Positions 42,666 through 51,562 of a DNA stretch of 64,000 nt are shown here, piece after piece. Source of the DNA: JAGPDF01 sp052035735 (GTDB lineage: Bacteria > Acidobacteriota > Thermoanaerobaculia > Multivoradales > JAGPDF01); contig JBPOHI010000100.1 in the NCBI GenBank assembly GCA_052035735.1, positions 23,913 to 87,912 on the forward strand, written 5' to 3'. Made by a program: the position numbers and the translations under genes. How positions within the stretch are numbered: position 1 is the stretch's first letter; every line of letters begins with the position of its first letter. The notes beneath the pieces are model-generated. The model was not told the DNA's origin and ran no database searches. It worked only from the letters and a program-made list of their open reading frames with translations.

Positions 42666-45203
42666 ATGGGGGGGTGGACGCTTTCACGGTGGGTGGCGAT
42701 CTTCGGCGGCGTTGCGCTCGCCTTCGCCCTGCTGTCGATTGTCGACATCCTGGTGCCGCGCCCCTACGACGGCGTCGTGCTGGAGCCGGACCAGTGGGGA
42801 ACGCTCACCGTCCGCGAAGTCGTGCCGGGCTCCGGGGCCGACCTGGCGGGGATTCTGGCCGGCGACCAGATCGTCGGAATCGACCGGACGGTGCTCTCCT
42901 CGGGCGCCCAGGCCGGGCGGATCCTGGCCCGCCACCGGATCGGCGACGACGTGCCGTACCTGGTGCGCCGCGGCGAGGGTGTCGAGGACCTGCGCGCGGT
43001 GCACCTGGGAAGGCGCTTCATCGGCAGCGCCCCCTACTTTTTCGCCTGCCTGCTCGGCTTCTCGTTCTTCGGCGTCGCCTTCTTCGTGCTGCGCCGGCAA
43101 CCCGACCTGCGCGCAGCGCAGATCTTCCATCTCGTCGGGGCGCTGTTCCTGCTCTTCCTCATCTGCCGCCTGCGTCCGGCCTCCTATGGCTGGATCGATG
43201 GCCTGGTGCTCGAGGCCGGGGCCCTCGCCCTGCTGCTGCTGCCGGCCTGCTTCCTGCATTTCTTTCTCGTCTTTCCACGCCCGATTGCGCTGCGACCGGA
43301 GGCCGGCGAGCCCCGCTTCGCGCGCCGCCGGAAACGCTGGCTCCTGCTGCTCGCCTCGCTCTACCTCCTGCCGCTCGCGGTCTTCGTCGTCGCGATCGCG
43401 CACGGGCGCCGCGCCGGCGTGGCGCCGCGGTTGATCACCGGGGCCCCCGAGGCGAGCTGGTGGGTGCTCGGGCTCTACATGCTGGTCGGCCTCGCCACCC
43501 TCGCCTGGAACGCCCGCGCGACCCGCGACCCGCGGCAACGGCGCGGCATCGCCCTGGTCTTCGTCGGCTCGCTGTTCGGCCTGCTGCCGTTCCTCGGCCT
43601 GGCGGTGGCGCGTCCGGCGTGGTTGCACAGCGATCCCGAGGCGTTCGCGTTGCTCGCGCCGCTCGCGCTGGTGCCGCTCACCTTCGCTTTCGCCATCATC
43701 CGCTTCGGTCTGCTCGACATCCGCGTCATCGTCCGACGGAGTCTGGTCTATTCGATGGTGACGATCGGTGTCGCCTCGGTCTACGCCGTGGCGCTCGCGC
43801 TGGTGAACAGCTTCGTCCTCGGCTCGCAGTTCTCCACCTCGCCGGCCTTTCCGGTGGTCTTCGCCCTCGGCGTGCTGCTGCTGCTCGAACCGCTGCGACA
43901 CCGGGTCCAGGGGTGGATCGACCGCTTCGTCCATGCCGATCGCCGCCGGCTGGAGGAGGCGATCCGCAATCTCGGTCGAGCGGTCGCTGCCGAAGTCGAC
44001 CCGCAGCCGGTGGTGCGCGATGTCGTCGAGCGCCTGCCGCGCATCCTCGGCCTGCACTTCGCTGCGCTCTACCTCGAGCATGACGGCGTCCTCGAGCGTG
44101 CCGCCGGACCACACGCGCTTCCGGCGCAGTTGCCGCTCCTGGTGCCCATGCACGACGCCCTGGCGGCCAGGGGTGAACCGGTGCCGCTTGCCGAGCTCTC
44201 CCGCCTGGTGCCGCGATCGCGCGAGGTCGCCCGCCTGATCGCCGAGCTCGAGCCGGCGGGCGTCGAAGTCGTCGGCGACCTCACCTCGCCGCGGCGCAAG
44301 ATCGGCCTGGTGCTGCTCTCGGGGACGACCGGGCAGGTCGAGATCGGGGACGAGATTCGTGCGCTCCTGGGCAGCCTCTTCGGTCAGGCCGCGCTGGCGC
44401 TCGAGACCAGCCGGTTGGTCGCCGAAAGGACCCGCCAGGCCGAGCTCGAACGCGAGCTCGAGATCGCCTCCAGCGTCCAGACCGAGTTGCTGCCGCGCGT
44501 GCTGCACTTCGGCCGCGGTTGGTCGGTCGCGGCGGTCTGTCGCGCGGCGCGCCACGTCGGCGGCGACTTCTACACCGAGCTGCCGGCGGGGCAGAACGGC
44601 ATCCGCGCCATCGTCTTCGGCGACGTCGCCGGGAAGTCGGTTGCCGGTGCGCTGGTGATGATGGCGGCGCACGAGGCACTGCAGACGCTGGCGCTCTCGC
44701 ACCGCGACCCGGAGACCCTCTTCGCTCTCGCCAACCGGAGGCTGTACGGCCTGGGGACGAAGAAATCGTTCGTCGCCCTGGGGTGGGTCGCGGCGACCGA
44801 CGACGGCGAGGGCATCGACTATCTTCTTGCCGGACAGCCGCAGCTGCTGGTGAGGACGCCGGCGGGCGCGGTCCACGAGCTGCCACTGCCGCCACACCGG
44901 CTGCCGCTCGGCGCGCTGCTCGACGGCCGCTACGTCGCGAGCCGCGCGCCGGTCGGCCCAGGCGATCTGGTGCTCGGCTATTCGGACGGCGTGACCGAGG
45001 CCCAGGCGCCGGACGGCGAGCTCTTCGGCGACGAGCGTCTGATGCGGGTGCTCGGCGCCGCCCGCGGCGGTCCGCAGGAGATCATCGAGCAGGTTCTCGA
45101 CGCCATCGCGACCTTCACGCGCGGCGCCGATCCCTATGACGACATCACTCTCGTCGCCATCTCCCGGGACGGAGGAGGAGCAGCATGCGACGTCGCAAAC
45201 TGA
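42666..45203 (+). CDS. Membrane PDZ / SpoIIE-type PP2C phosphatase
   Basis: About 845 residues. GAGGG at 42652-42656 is nine bases before the ATG at 42666 but three before the GTG at 42660, so the ATG is preferred. After one membrane helix comes a PDZ-like domain (about 38-115: VVPGSGADLAGILAGDQIVGID), then about seven more helices (to about 430), a GAF-like region, a short coiled coil (AERTRQAELERELEIASSVQTELLP) and a C-terminal RsbU/SpoIIE phosphatase (GGDFYTE, FGDVAGKSVAGALVM, GYSDGVTEA, DPYDDITLVAI). RsbU relatives dephosphorylate anti-anti-sigma factors; no such factor is encoded nearby. The 3' end overlaps the next gene by 19 bases. Confidence 0.87.
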   Translation: MGGWTLSRWVAIFGGVALAFALLSIVDILVPRPYDGVVLEPDQWGTLTVREVVPGSGADLAGILAGDQIVGIDRTVLSSGAQAGRILARHRIGDDVPYLVRRGEGVEDLRAVHLGRRFIGSAPYFFACLLGFSFFGVAFFVLRRQPDLRAAQIFHLVGALFLLFLICRLRPASYGWIDGLVLEAGALALLLLPACFLHFFLVFPRPIALRPEAGEPRFARRRKRWLLLLASLYLLPLAVFVVAIAHGRRAGVAPRLITGAPEASWWVLGLYMLVGLATLAWNARATRDPRQRRGIALVFVGSLFGLLPFLGLAVARPAWLHSDPEAFALLAPLALVPLTFAFAIIRFGLLDIRVIVRRSLVYSMVTIGVASVYAVALALVNSFVLGSQFSTSPAFPVVFALGVLLLLEPLRHRVQGWIDRFVHADRRRLEEAIRNLGRAVAAEVDPQPVVRDVVERLPRILGLHFAALYLEHDGVLERAAGPHALPAQLPLLVPMHDALAARGEPVPLAELSRLVPRSREVARLIAELEPAGVEVVGDLTSPRRKIGLVLLSGTTGQVEIGDEIRALLGSLFGQAALALETSRLVAERTRQAELERELEIASSVQTELLPRVLHFGRGWSVAAVCRAARHVGGDFYTELPAGQNGIRAIVFGDVAGKSVAGALVMMAAHEALQTLALSHRDPETLFALANRRLYGLGTKKSFVALGWVAATDDGEGIDYLLAGQPQLLVRTPAGAVHELPLPPHRLPLGALLDGRYVASRAPVGPGDLVLGYSDGVTEAQAPDGELFGDERLMRVLGAARGGPQEIIEQVLDAIATFTRGADPYDDITLVAISRDGGGAACDVAN

Positions 45204-46528
45204 TGCTGGTCTCGGCGGCGGGCGCCCTCGCCGCCGCAGCGGTAGTCTTGCCGTTTCTGCTTCGGGCGCGCGCGGGCGAATGGACGACGAAGTCGCCGGC
45301 GGCGCTTGCCGCCTTCGAGGCCGGCCTCGAAGCCCGGATGCGTTTCTATCTCCTCGACGCCGCGGCGGACTTCCGCCAGGCGCTGGCGCTCGACCCCGCT
45401 TTCGCCGCCGCCAAGCTGCAGCTCGCCGCCGTCACCGTCGATGGCGAAGAGCGCAAGCGCCTGCGCCAGGAGCTCGAGAACATCGACGTCGCGAACCTCC
45501 GCGAACGCGAGCGTTTCCTCGTCGAGATGGCGCGGAGTCCGAGAGAGCGCCAGTCGGAGCTCGCCGCGAGCTACCTCGAAAGCCACCCGCGAGACCCCTG
45601 GGGGCTCTACGTCGCCGCCGGGCAGGCATGGGACCGGGAAGACTTCACGGCCGCGGCCGAGCTCTATGAGCGACTTCTCGAGGTCGATCCCAACTGGGTT
45701 CTGGCTCGCAACAACCTCGCCTACCTGGCGATGGCCCAGGCGCGGTTCGCCGAGGCCGAGGAGCAGCTGCGTACCTACGCCTACGTGGCCCCGGATCAGG
45801 CCAATCCGCACGACTCGCTGGGAGAGCTTCTGTCGCTGCTCGGCCGCTACGACGAGGCGCGGTCCGAGTTCGAGCGCTCGATCGCGATTCGCCCCGACTT
45901 TTGCGCCTCGTACCAGCATCTCGCCGGGATCGCGATCTTCGAGGGCAAACCGGAAGAGATCCCTCCGCTCGCCGCGCGCCTCGCGAGGCACTGTCCGGCT
46001 GACCAGGCGGCGGCACTCGACTGCGAGGCCAGGCTTTTCGCGGCTTTCATCACCATGGACTTCGCGGCTCCCTGGCGCGACGGTTTCGCCGCGTGTGCCG
46101 GCAAGCCGGGAGGGCGTGGCATCCTGTTCTACCGGCTTGCGCTGCTCGCCGGCCAGTCTGCCGACTTCGAATCGGAGGAGGCGGCGCTTGCCCAGCGAGT
46201 CGAGGAGAGCCACAAGGGCACCTACGGCAAAGGCAGGGCGCGAGTGCTGCAGGTCGATTCCCTGCATCAACAGGGCCTGAAGAAGCTCGCCGAGGGGGAT
46301 CCGAACTCGGCCGCCGACCTCTTCCGCGCCGCCGACGAACGCGCCACCTACTGGGGCGTCGACGAAGGTCGAACCAAGCTGTTCAACAAACTCAATCTCG
46401 CCCTGGCGCTCGAGCGCGCCGGCCAGTCCGAAGAGTCCGCCAGCGTGCTCGCCGCAGTCCGGGCGGTGAATCCGGCGTTCGCCGGCGTCTACGCCTCCTT
46501 GCCGGAGCGGACCCCCGGGCCGCGCTGA
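45185..46528 (+). CDS. Membrane-anchored TPR protein
   Basis: 447 residues. An N-terminal hydrophobic segment (LMLVSAAGALAAAAVVLPFLL) could be an anchor or signal. The rest is alpha-helical TPR sequence, for example DAAADFRQALALDPAFAAAKL, FTAAAELYERLLEVDPNWVLARNNLA and YDEARSEFERSIAIRPDFCASYQHLA. No enzymatic motif is visible. The 19-base overlap with the SpoIIE phosphatase gene indicates co-expression, so it may be a partner or scaffold for that phosphatase. Confidence 0.8.
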   Translation: MRRRKLMLVSAAGALAAAAVVLPFLLRARAGEWTTKSPAALAAFEAGLEARMRFYLLDAAADFRQALALDPAFAAAKLQLAAVTVDGEERKRLRQELENIDVANLRERERFLVEMARSPRERQSELAASYLESHPRDPWGLYVAAGQAWDREDFTAAAELYERLLEVDPNWVLARNNLAYLAMAQARFAEAEEQLRTYAYVAPDQANPHDSLGELLSLLGRYDEARSEFERSIAIRPDFCASYQHLAGIAIFEGKPEEIPPLAARLARHCPADQAAALDCEARLFAAFITMDFAAPWRDGFAACAGKPGGRGILFYRLALLAGQSADFESEEAALAQRVEESHKGTYGKGRARVLQVDSLHQQGLKKLAEGDPNSAADLFRAADERATYWGVDEGRTKLFNKLNLALALERAGQSEESASVLAAVRAVNPAFAGVYASLPERTPGPR

Positions 46529-46553
46529 GCCTGAGCAACCTCGGGGCGCGGTC

Positions 46554-47108
46554 CTACTCGATGCGCGAAACCTGGAGAATGCGCCGCGGCCGCGCCTCGA
46601 GGTTCTCGATCTCGACTTTGCCGTTGGCGCCGAGCTCGATCTTGGCCAGCGCGAGCATCTCGCCCTTGCCGCCGTCGTCGACACCGGGGCCGTCGAGGGC
46701 GAGCTCGACGAGCGTGTAGGGATAGTCGCGCGAGTGGCCGCCGCGGACGAACTCGCGGTAGGAGACCGGCCGCGACAGCAGCAGCACGAGCCTTCGCGTG
46801 TGCAGCTCGTGGTTCTCGTAGACCGTCGCGGTAGCGATCGGGTAGCTCTGGACGTCGCCGATCTGGAGGCTGCCGACCTTGAGCTTGCCGATCGCCCGTT
46901 CGAGGGCGCGGGGCCCCTGGGCGCGCAGCACCTCTTGCAGGCGTGCAGCCTCGGCGGCAGGGGTGAATTCGTCCACGATTACGGACAGTTTGCGGGCGGT
47001 ACCGCCCGACTCCGGCAGGAGCCGGCCCTGATAGACCTCACGCGCACCGGCCGCCGAACCGAGACCCAAGCCAAGTAGGACGGCGCCGCACAGCACCTTG
47101 CTTCGCAT
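46554..47108 (-). CDS. Small exported protein of unknown function
   Basis: 184 residues. The ATG at 47108 follows GGGAGA with a seven-base spacer and gives a clear signal peptide (VLCGAVLLGLGLGSAAGARE). The mature part is predicted mixed alpha/beta with IDVEF-like segments: LSVIVDEFTPAAEAARL, IGKLKVGSLQIGDVQSYPIA and RLVLLLSRPVSYREFVRGGHSRDYPYTLVELAL. I recall proteins of this layout as hypotheticals in Acidobacteriota but know no function. The frame is open further upstream, but only the chosen start has both signal peptide and ribosome site. Confidence 0.72.
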   Translation of the reverse strand: MRSKVLCGAVLLGLGLGSAAGAREVYQGRLLPESGGTARKLSVIVDEFTPAAEAARLQEVLRAQGPRALERAIGKLKVGSLQIGDVQSYPIATATVYENHELHTRRLVLLLSRPVSYREFVRGGHSRDYPYTLVELALDGPGVDDGGKGEMLALAKIELGANGKVEIENLEARPRRILQVSRIE

Positions 47109-47196
47109 TTTTCGATCTCCCGGCGGCCGTGGAAGAGGTTCGAGCCGCTCGGGGAGGCCGTTCTGCAACCTCCGTTCCAGCCGACGGGGCGGACGT

Positions 47197-49518
47197 TCAG
47201 ACGGGCAGCGCGTCGAGCGCGTCGCCCACCGCAGCGGCATCGGCGTAGCGGTCGTCGGGTGCTTTGGCGAGCAGCCGCTCGACGAAGGCGACCCAGGGCT
47301 CGGGCGTACCGGGGCGCAGGCGCCGCAGATCGGGCGGCGGAGACTGCAGATGTTCGAGGGCGATCGCCGTCGGATTGTTGCCCAGGAACGGCTCGCGTCC
47401 GGCGAGCAGGGTGAAGGCCACGACGCCCAGCGCATAGAGGTCGCAGCGGCCATCGAGCTCGGCCCCCTGGATCTGTTCCGGCGACATGTACATCGGCGTT
47501 CCGACGGCGAGCCCGGTCATGGTGAGGCGGGTATCGCCAGTGAGCGTGCGGGCGATGCCGAAGTCGAGGATCTTGACCCGCGTCGGCGTCAGGATGACGT
47601 TGCTCGGCTTGAGGTCGCGATGCACGATCGAATGCGCATGCGCCTCGCCGAGTCCGGCGGCGACCTGCTTGAGGATGGCGCGCAGGCGATCGAGCGGCGG
47701 CAGCACCTTCGAGCGCACGATCTGGTCCAGGGTCTGACCGGCGACCAGTTCCATGGTGACGAAGATGCCGTCGGGAAAGCGCCCCAGATCGTAGACCCGC
47801 ACGATGTTCGGGTGGGTGAGGCGGCGCAGGAGCTGCACCTCGCGCAGCAGGCGGTCCTGTTCGGCGGCAATCTCGGAGTCCTGTTCGCTCCGGCCGAGGA
47901 TGGTCTTGATCGCGACCTCTTCGGCGAGCTCGCGGTCGCGGGCGCGGTAGACCCGCCCCATGCCACCCCGGCCGATCTCGGCGACGATCTCGTAGCGTCC
48001 GGCGAGAAGGTAGCCGGCGGGGAAGCCGCCCTGGCCCGCCGGGCGCGAGAAGACCGGAGCGGCCTCCGTCGAGCGCGCGGCCGGCAGTGGGCTGGCGACC
48101 GGCGCATGGACGACGGTCATTCTGCCGGTGGCGATGCGCAACGCGCCGAGCCGCTCGGCGGCGTCCTTGTAGCCGGGCTTGATCGCGACCAGCTTCTGGT
48201 ACGCCGCGACGGCCTCTTCCGTGCGCTCGAGGCGTTCGAGCAGACGCCCCTGCCAGTAGAGCTGATCGACGATCGTCGTGCCGCCGGGGTCGGTTGCTGG
48301 CGGCAGCATCTGCAGCCGCTGCAGCGCGTCGGTGTACTTGCCCTGATCGTAGAGCAGCGGCACGAGGAGCATCGTCGCCTTGCCACCGATCTGCGACGCC
48401 GCAGGCACCTGGCGCAGGGCGCGGCTGGCGTCCTCCTTCGACTGGACCTCGAGAAAGCAGGTTGCGGCCTCGAACGGCTTGCCGGCTTTGAGCAGGCTTT
48501 CGCCGGCCCGCTGATAGTCGCGGGCGTTGAGGAACGCCTCGCCAGCGGCGGCATCGTCGCCGGCAGCGAGGAAAGCGCGGCCGGCGTCGGGCCAGCGCCC
48601 GGCCTTTCGGTAGGCCTCGGCAGCCAGGCGCGGCTCACGCGCCTCCTCCCACGCCCGCCCGGCCTGCGGCCAGACGGCCGCCGCCTCCCAGGCCTGCGCG
48701 CATTCCTTGAAGGCACCGGAGGCCGCGAACAGCGCCGCGGCGTCCTGTGGCCTGCCGCAGGCGAGGAGCGCTTTGGCGCGCTCGTGCGGGCGCATCGCGG
48801 TGGCCTTGGGGAGCAGGCGCAGGGCGTCCTCCTTCTCGCCGACCGCGATGTAGGCCTGGATCGCCTCCTCGAAACGCCCCGCGGCCTCGAGGAGCTTGCC
48901 GGACTTGAGCGTCGGCATCGTGTTGGTGAGCAGGGTCGCCGCCTCGCCGCTCTTGCCGAGTTTTCCCAGGAGCTCGGCACGCTCCTGGTCGACTTCGGCG
49001 ATCGCCTGCTCGACTCCAGGCTCGCGGCGCGCGCGGCCCTCGGTCTTCAGCCGGTTCGACTCCTGCTCGAGGGCGCGAGCGGCGTCGGCTGGCTGGTTGC
49101 CTCGGCGGTAGTAGTTCGCGGCGAGCTTCCACAGGCGCGCCTTCTCGTAGAAGCGTGCCGCCTTGGCGTGCAGCTGGAGCTTGGCCGCGGACTCGGCCGC
49201 CTGCTTCCAGTCGGCGCCGAGCTCGAAGAGGACGATGGCCTCCTTGTGATGGCCGGAGGAGGCGAGGAGCTCGCCGGCCTGGAGCGGTGTGGCGTCGGAG
49301 TAGCCGTCCGGCACCTTGCCGAGCACGCCCACCAGCGTCGTCTCGACGGCGCGCTTCGAGTTCCCGGTCTCGGCGAAGAGCTTGGCCGCCTGCGGGTGCA
49401 TCCCCGCCTTGGCATAGGCCTCGGCCGCCTTCGCCTTGTCGCCCGCCTTGAGGAACGCCTCGGCGCGCTCGGCTGGCGTCGAGGTCAGGTTGGAGAAGAA
49501 CTTCGGTGTGAACGCCAC
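47197..49518 (-). CDS. TPR-Ser/Thr protein kinase (N-terminal repeats, C-terminal kinase)
   Basis: About 773 residues. The GTG at 49518 is nine bases after AGGAGAA; a TTG at 49557 would add 13 residues without a comparable site. The first 480 residues are TPR-like (many KAAEAYAKAG-type units). The kinase domain (about 500-773) is complete: GRGGMGRVY, VAIKTIL, HRDLKPSN, DFGIAR, MSPEQ and CDLYALG. It has no membrane helix, so it should be cytosolic. Most bacterial PknB-like kinases place the kinase first and the sensor or TPRs after it; here the order is reversed. No neighbour is an obvious substrate, although the SpoIIE phosphatase lies within 5 kb. Confidence 0.87.
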   Translation of the reverse strand: MAFTPKFFSNLTSTPAERAEAFLKAGDKAKAAEAYAKAGMHPQAAKLFAETGNSKRAVETTLVGVLGKVPDGYSDATPLQAGELLASSGHHKEAIVLFELGADWKQAAESAAKLQLHAKAARFYEKARLWKLAANYYRRGNQPADAARALEQESNRLKTEGRARREPGVEQAIAEVDQERAELLGKLGKSGEAATLLTNTMPTLKSGKLLEAAGRFEEAIQAYIAVGEKEDALRLLPKATAMRPHERAKALLACGRPQDAAALFAASGAFKECAQAWEAAAVWPQAGRAWEEAREPRLAAEAYRKAGRWPDAGRAFLAAGDDAAAGEAFLNARDYQRAGESLLKAGKPFEAATCFLEVQSKEDASRALRQVPAASQIGGKATMLLVPLLYDQGKYTDALQRLQMLPPATDPGGTTIVDQLYWQGRLLERLERTEEAVAAYQKLVAIKPGYKDAAERLGALRIATGRMTVVHAPVASPLPAARSTEAAPVFSRPAGQGGFPAGYLLAGRYEIVAEIGRGGMGRVYRARDRELAEEVAIKTILGRSEQDSEIAAEQDRLLREVQLLRRLTHPNIVRVYDLGRFPDGIFVTMELVAGQTLDQIVRSKVLPPLDRLRAILKQVAAGLGEAHAHSIVHRDLKPSNVILTPTRVKILDFGIARTLTGDTRLTMTGLAVGTPMYMSPEQIQGAELDGRCDLYALGVVAFTLLAGREPFLGNNPTAIALEHLQSPPPDLRRLRPGTPEPWVAFVERLLAKAPDDRYADAAAVGDALDALPV

Positions 49519-49614
49519 GTGCGGGGGATTCTCCTGCTTCTGCGCGCCAGGAGGCAAACCGGGCTTCGGACGGAATCGAGTCCGGCGAAGCCCGGCAGGC
49601 TCAACGCCGCGGAA

Positions 49615-51450
49615 TCAGGGAACGACGGCCGACCAGGCGCTGCTGTTGCCGCTCTCGAAGCCGTCGGCGAAGAGATTCAGCGGGTACTTGTCGGTATAAG
49701 TGTCGGACTTGGTCGTGCCGTTGGGGTTGTCGCCGGTGCTGTTCGACGAGTCTGCCCAGACAGGGTGAGCGATGTTGCCTGTCAGGGTCAGGCCGCTATA
49801 GTCGCCGAAGTCCAGACCGTTTAAGCCAGAGTCCGTCGAGACCGAGGCCCCGTCGCTCACCCGCGTGTTGCCGCTGAGAGTGGGAAAGCTCGCCGGAGTG
49901 AACGAATCGCACCACACCTCCATCGCCGTGTTGGACCCAGAGTTTCGAGCGTCGTGCCAGCAAATCGCGACATTGCCAGTCGCCGGGTCCGACGCGATCT
50001 TGGGCAGAAACTGGCTGCGAGTCGTGGCGTCGGTATTGACTTGAAGCGGAGCGCTCCAGGTGCTTCCCGTGTCGTCCGAGTATCGCAGCATGATGTTGGT
50101 GTCATTGCTCTCATTGACGAGCTCGTCAGTGTAAACAAGGTAGAGCCTGTTGTAGTGCGGACTCGTCGGGTTGCGGTCGAAAGCGAGTCCGGTTTCCGAG
50201 TCGATCGACCGCCGGTTCTGTGCGGGGATGAAGTCGAATCCGCCGACGTTCGTCGTCGTTGCGATGATCGAGGCGCCAAAGACACCCGCGCCGAGGCCGT
50301 CGGAGTCGATGTTGATCCGGATGTTGCCGTTGGGCCCCTCGCCACCGCTCGGGCCGCACACCTGTACCACGGCGAACGGAGCCACGGGCGAGGTGGCGAG
50401 ATCGCCGAAGCTGCAGCCACTCGTCGTGGAAGCGGTCTGCAAGGTCGAGAATGCGCCGACGGAGCCGAGGCCGGTCACGGCGGCGCCTCGCGCCACCATG
50501 CTGGAGGACTGGTTCCAGACGATCCACACCATGCCATCGTGGGCGACGACGGAGGGCTGATCGACGCTGCCGCTGAAACTGGCGAGGTTGTTGAAGGTTA
50601 CGCCGCCATCGACGCTCAGCTTTGTGACGATGGCGTTCGTCGCTCCGTTGATGAAGGTGGCAAAGAGGTTGCCGAAGCTGTCGAAGGCGAGATTGGGGTC
50701 ACAGCAATAGCTACCGACCGAGCCGCCGACCGACCAGGTTTGGCCGCCGTCGCCCGAGATCCACGGTGTCGGGAGGCTGTTGCAGTGAGCCGCTAGGCGC
50801 AGCTGATTCGAAGGGTCCTTGGCGATCGCGCACTCGTTGTCGTTGCCAGTGAGTTTGCTGATGTTGACATCGACCGTGCCTGCGACGGTCTCCGGTGTGC
50901 CCGACGCCTCGCCGTTTACCGGAAGTGTCTCTCCGCGGAGGGCCCACGGCGCTACCAAGTTCGGGGCGCTCCAGATGCCGCGGTGTGCGGCCTGCGCATC
51001 TGCCTGCGCGGCGGTCAGCTGGTCCGGCTGTCCTTCCTCGACCGGCCGGTACTTGGCGCCGGGCCGGAGCCAGACAAGACCGGCGGCGGCGAGATCGACG
51101 CTGAGATCGCGCTCCTTGCCGTCGTTGTCGAAATAGAAGATGCGGGCGACCATCTCGTCCTTGGCGTTCTTGTACTTGAAGCGCATCGCGCCGGGTTTGC
51201 CCAGTAGGGCCTCGCGCACGAACGCCTTGGCCTCGGCGGCGAACGGCTGGCCGTCGGCCGGCGCCTCGGTGCCGTAGATGCGGACGTCGTAGCTGCCTTC
51301 GCCGTAGTCGAGCACGACGACGTTGGCGTCCTTGACTGCCGTGAAGACGCCGCCCAACCGCTTGGCGGCGGCCGGCTCGGATGCGAGGCCCAAGAGCACG
51401 ATTCCTACGAGCAGAAAGGCAGGGGAGAAGCGCGAGACGCGGTCTTGCAT
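49615..51450 (-). CDS. Secreted protein: degenerate nuclease-like domain plus BNR-type propeller, DGFES tail
   Basis: 611 residues from the ATG at 51450, nine bases after GGAGGA; it gives a signal peptide (FSPAFLLVGIVLLGLASEPAAA). Residues about 30-155 resemble a staphylococcal nuclease fold (VRIYGTEAP, then an AAHRGIWS ending), but the catalytic pattern is altered: DGDT-type to DANV, and DAPE-type to EAPA. The rest looks like a sialidase/BNR-type propeller with repeated SxDxGxTW motifs (WISGDGGQTWSVGG, LSVDGGVTFNN, YSDDTGSTWSAP). The C-terminus is FADGFESGNSSAWSAVVP, matching the tail of the giant protein at 9385. Function unknown. Confidence 0.8.
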   Translation of the reverse strand: MQDRVSRFSPAFLLVGIVLLGLASEPAAAKRLGGVFTAVKDANVVVLDYGEGSYDVRIYGTEAPADGQPFAAEAKAFVREALLGKPGAMRFKYKNAKDEMVARIFYFDNDGKERDLSVDLAAAGLVWLRPGAKYRPVEEGQPDQLTAAQADAQAAHRGIWSAPNLVAPWALRGETLPVNGEASGTPETVAGTVDVNISKLTGNDNECAIAKDPSNQLRLAAHCNSLPTPWISGDGGQTWSVGGSVGSYCCDPNLAFDSFGNLFATFINGATNAIVTKLSVDGGVTFNNLASFSGSVDQPSVVAHDGMVWIVWNQSSSMVARGAAVTGLGSVGAFSTLQTASTTSGCSFGDLATSPVAPFAVVQVCGPSGGEGPNGNIRINIDSDGLGAGVFGASIIATTTNVGGFDFIPAQNRRSIDSETGLAFDRNPTSPHYNRLYLVYTDELVNESNDTNIMLRYSDDTGSTWSAPLQVNTDATTRSQFLPKIASDPATGNVAICWHDARNSGSNTAMEVWCDSFTPASFPTLSGNTRVSDGASVSTDSGLNGLDFGDYSGLTLTGNIAHPVWADSSNSTGDNPNGTTKSDTYTDKYPLNLFADGFESGNSSAWSAVVP

Positions 51451-51562
51451 GGGGCGGAATCCTCCGGAGCGGTAAGAGGCTGCAGGCGAGCGAATGGCGG
51501 GTAGTTTACCGCAGGTTTCCACGGAGTGAATTGCGCCCGGGGGCTGTTAGGCTTTCTCCGTC

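Noticed and set aside
47098..49824. Plus-strand open frame of 908 codons opposite the TPR kinase
   Set aside because: No motifs or ribosome site; it covers a complete minus-strand kinase and runs into the flanking genes.
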